Shown here one piece after another: positions 5,496-6,586 of a stretch of 6,586 bases of DNA. The notes beneath the pieces were generated by a model, which was given only the letters and a program-made list of their open reading frames with translations, was not told the origin of the DNA and ran no database searches. A program made the translations under genes and the position numbers. The stretch covers positions 1 to 6,586 of the forward strand of contig JACNKJ010000178.1 in assembly GCA_014382085.1 (NCBI GenBank). Direction: 5' to 3'. The stretch's first letter is position 1. Every line of letters starts with the position of its first letter. The stretch is from a bacterium (GTDB lineage Bacteria; Krumholzibacteriota; Krumholzibacteriia; JACNKJ01).

Positions 5496-5867
5496 CTAGA
5501 ATTCCAGTCCCGCTTCGCGGGCAGCCTCGGCCAGAGCTTTCACCCGGCCGTGATAGAGGAATCCGCCTCGGTCGAAAGCCACTTCCTTGATTCCCTTGGC
5601 GATAGCCGCCTCAGCGATGGCCTTGCCCACTGCACGGGCCTGGGCCACCTTGCGCGTTTCACCCTTGCCCGGTTCAACGGTAAGTTTGAGGCTGTTCGCG
5701 CTAGCCATGGTTACGCGGGACCGATCGTCGATCACCTGCGCGTAGATGTTGGTCAGGCTCCGATAGACAGCGAGGCGCGGACGCTCGGCGCTGCCACCGA
5801 TGTGCTTACGGATCCTACGATGGCGCTTGATGCGCTGACCTTTGCGGTCAAAGGGCTTGATAGCCAT
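5496..5867 (-). CDS. rplR: 50S ribosomal protein L18
   Basis: L18 binds 5S rRNA and, with L5, anchors it in the central protuberance of the 50S subunit. The 123-residue product has the usual length. A basic N-terminal tail (residues 8-22, [15 protein letters not shown]) contacts 5S r[23 protein letters not shown] (29-48) and the C-terminal [20 protein letters not shown] (98-117) then GLEF are diagnostic. The start is ATG at 5865-5867, 3 nt after the rplF stop. Its SD candidates, GGGAG (5876-5880) and the overlapping AAGGAGG (5879-5885), lie in the last codons of rplF. rpsE follows after 20 nt. The stop is TAG. Confidence 0.98.
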   Translation of the reverse strand: MAIKPFDRKGQRIKRHRRIRKHIGGSAERPRLAVYRSLTNIYAQVIDDRSRVTMASANSLKLTVEPGKGETRKVAQARAVGKAIAEAAIAKGIKEVAFDRGGFLYHGRVKALAEAAREAGLEF

Positions 5868-5870
5868 GGT

Positions 5871-6422
5871 TTACGCTCCCTCCTTCGCAGAAGCCTTACC
5901 GGCTTTACGGATGATGTGCTCGCCCTTGTAACGGACGCCCTTGCCCTTGTAAGGCTCGGGTGGACGCCAGCCACGGATGTTGGCGGCCATCTGGCCCACC
6001 TTCTCTTTGTCCGTACCGAGAACTTTGATCTCGGTGGGAGAAGCCACTTCGAAGCTGATGCCTTCGAAGGGCTCGATCACCACAGGATGCGAGAAGCCGA
6101 GAGCCATTTCCAGGTTCTTGCCCTTGAGTTCGGCGCGATAGCCGACGCCCTCGATCACGAGTTCCTTCATGAAGCCATCCGAGACGCCGGCCACCATATT
6201 GGCGATGAGCGTGCGGGTGAGTCCGTGCTGGGCCTTGTGATACTTGCTTTCCGTGGGACGGGCGACCTTGAATTCGCCATCCTCGATCTTGAGCTCCAAT
6301 TCCGGGTTGACCTTGCGGCTCAACTCGCCCTTGGGGCCTTTGACGGAAACTAGGGAGCCCTCGCCGATATCCACGGTCACACCTGATGGGATCGGGATCG
6401 GATTCAGTCCAATACGAGACAT
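5871..6422 (-). CDS. rplF: 50S ribosomal protein L6
   Basis: L6 binds 23S rRNA near the sarcin-ricin loop and the stalk base, by the factor-binding site. The 183-residue product has near-family length and the expected two repeated alpha/beta domains. Landmarks are MSRIGLNPIPIPSGVTV (1-17), VKGPKGELSR (27-36), the domain junction EGVGYRAEL (91-99) and the RNA-binding signature RPPEPYKGKGVRYKGEHI (153-170), ending RKAGK. The start is ATG at 6420-6422. GGAGG at 6429-6433 lies 6 nt upstream in the 15-nt gap after rpsH, inside a G-rich run. rplR starts 3 nt after the TAA stop. Confidence 0.98.
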   Translation of the reverse strand: MSRIGLNPIPIPSGVTVDIGEGSLVSVKGPKGELSRKVNPELELKIEDGEFKVARPTESKYHKAQHGLTRTLIANMVAGVSDGFMKELVIEGVGYRAELKGKNLEMALGFSHPVVIEPFEGISFEVASPTEIKVLGTDKEKVGQMAANIRGWRPPEPYKGKGVRYKGEHIIRKAGKASAKEGA

Positions 6423-6437
6423 TTCTCTCCTCCCCCC

Positions 6438-6586
6438 CTACCAGATTTGGCAGAGGAATTCTCCGCCAACGCCCTCTTTACGGGCTTCGGTTCCGGTGAG
6501 AATACCCCGGCTGGTTGAGAGGACGGCAATGCCGTATCCACCCATGACCCTGGGAATATCCTCACGCTTGACATAGACCCGACGGC
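6438..6586 (-). CDS. rpsH: 30S ribosomal protein S8, C-terminal part (cut by window edge)
   Basis: S8 binds the central domain of 16S rRNA early in 30S assembly and, in E. coli, represses the spc operon. Only the last 48 complete codons are present. They read [20 protein letters not shown] and then [25 protein letters not shown] and a TAG stop. The STS-x-G-hydrophobic-hydrophobic-T motif and the GGE-ending C-terminus are the S8 signature for the rRNA-binding C-terminal domain. It is the most upstream gene visible, and rplF follows after 15 nt. Its start, and the S8 target site if one exists, lie outside the window. Confidence 0.96.
   Translation of the reverse strand, partial: RRVYVKREDIPRVMGGYGIAVLSTSRGILTGTEARKEGVGGEFLCQIW

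Noticed and set aside
4414..5499. Long plus-strand open frame of 361 codons opposite rplO, rpmD and rpsE
   Set aside because: It is antisense to three certain ribosomal genes, has no recognisable domain, and its Ala/Ser/Thr/Gly-rich end is the complement of the S5 glycine repeat. GC-rich coding DNA often leaves such an open frame.
5550..6353. Plus-strand open frame of 267 codons opposite rplR and rplF
   Set aside because: It reads as the antisense of L18 and L6 codons, rich in Leu/Asp/His, with no motif, although it is long.
6432..6438. Run of seven C (G on the mRNA) between rpsH and rplF as a slippage site or frameshift
   Set aside because: rpsH ends with a normal S8 C-terminus at TAG before the run, and rplF starts after it in full frame. 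The run is only part of the spacer and SD.

Overview
The window is a single, densely packed bacterial ribosomal-protein gene cluster, read entirely on the minus strand. It is the distal part of the spc operon joined directly to the alpha operon. In transcription order, from the right edge to the left, the genes are rpsH (3' end only), rplF, rplR, rpsE, rpmD, rplO, secY, adk, map, infA, rpmJ, rpsM, rpsK and rpsD (5' end only). rpmJ (about 38 codons, 1019-1135) is very short but clear. No gene-free stretch exceeds 55 nt, and I see no terminator, tRNA, mobile element, CRISPR array or plus-strand gene.

The organism is a bacterium with moderately GC-rich DNA. The order secY-adk-map-infA-rpmJ-rpsM-rpsK-rpsD is the Bacillus-like arrangement, also found in many other phyla, and differs from that of Escherichia coli, where adk, map and infA lie elsewhere. 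S4 and L36 are the zinc-binding (C+) versions and adenylate kinase has a four-cysteine zinc lid. These traits do not fix a phylum, and I cannot name one from this window.

Right part (4173-6586): S8, L6, L18, S5, L30 and L15 follow one another with gaps of 3-20 nt. Several Shine-Dalgarno (SD) sequences lie in the last codons of the preceding gene, which suggests translational coupling. Middle (1175-4130): SecY (the protein-export channel), adenylate kinase, methionine aminopeptidase and IF-1 join membrane insertion, nucleotide balance, N-terminal Met removal and initiation to ribosome synthesis. Left part (1-1135): L36, S13, S11 and S4; rpoA and rplQ would be expected beyond the left edge.

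This is a housekeeping locus and I find no undescribed system. The points worth a second look are a GGGP/GGGR repeat extension at the N-terminus of S5, foldable RNA elements in the three longest gaps (most clearly between rpsM and rpsK), five non-AUG starts among thirteen visible starts, and seven UAG stops among thirteen visible stops.
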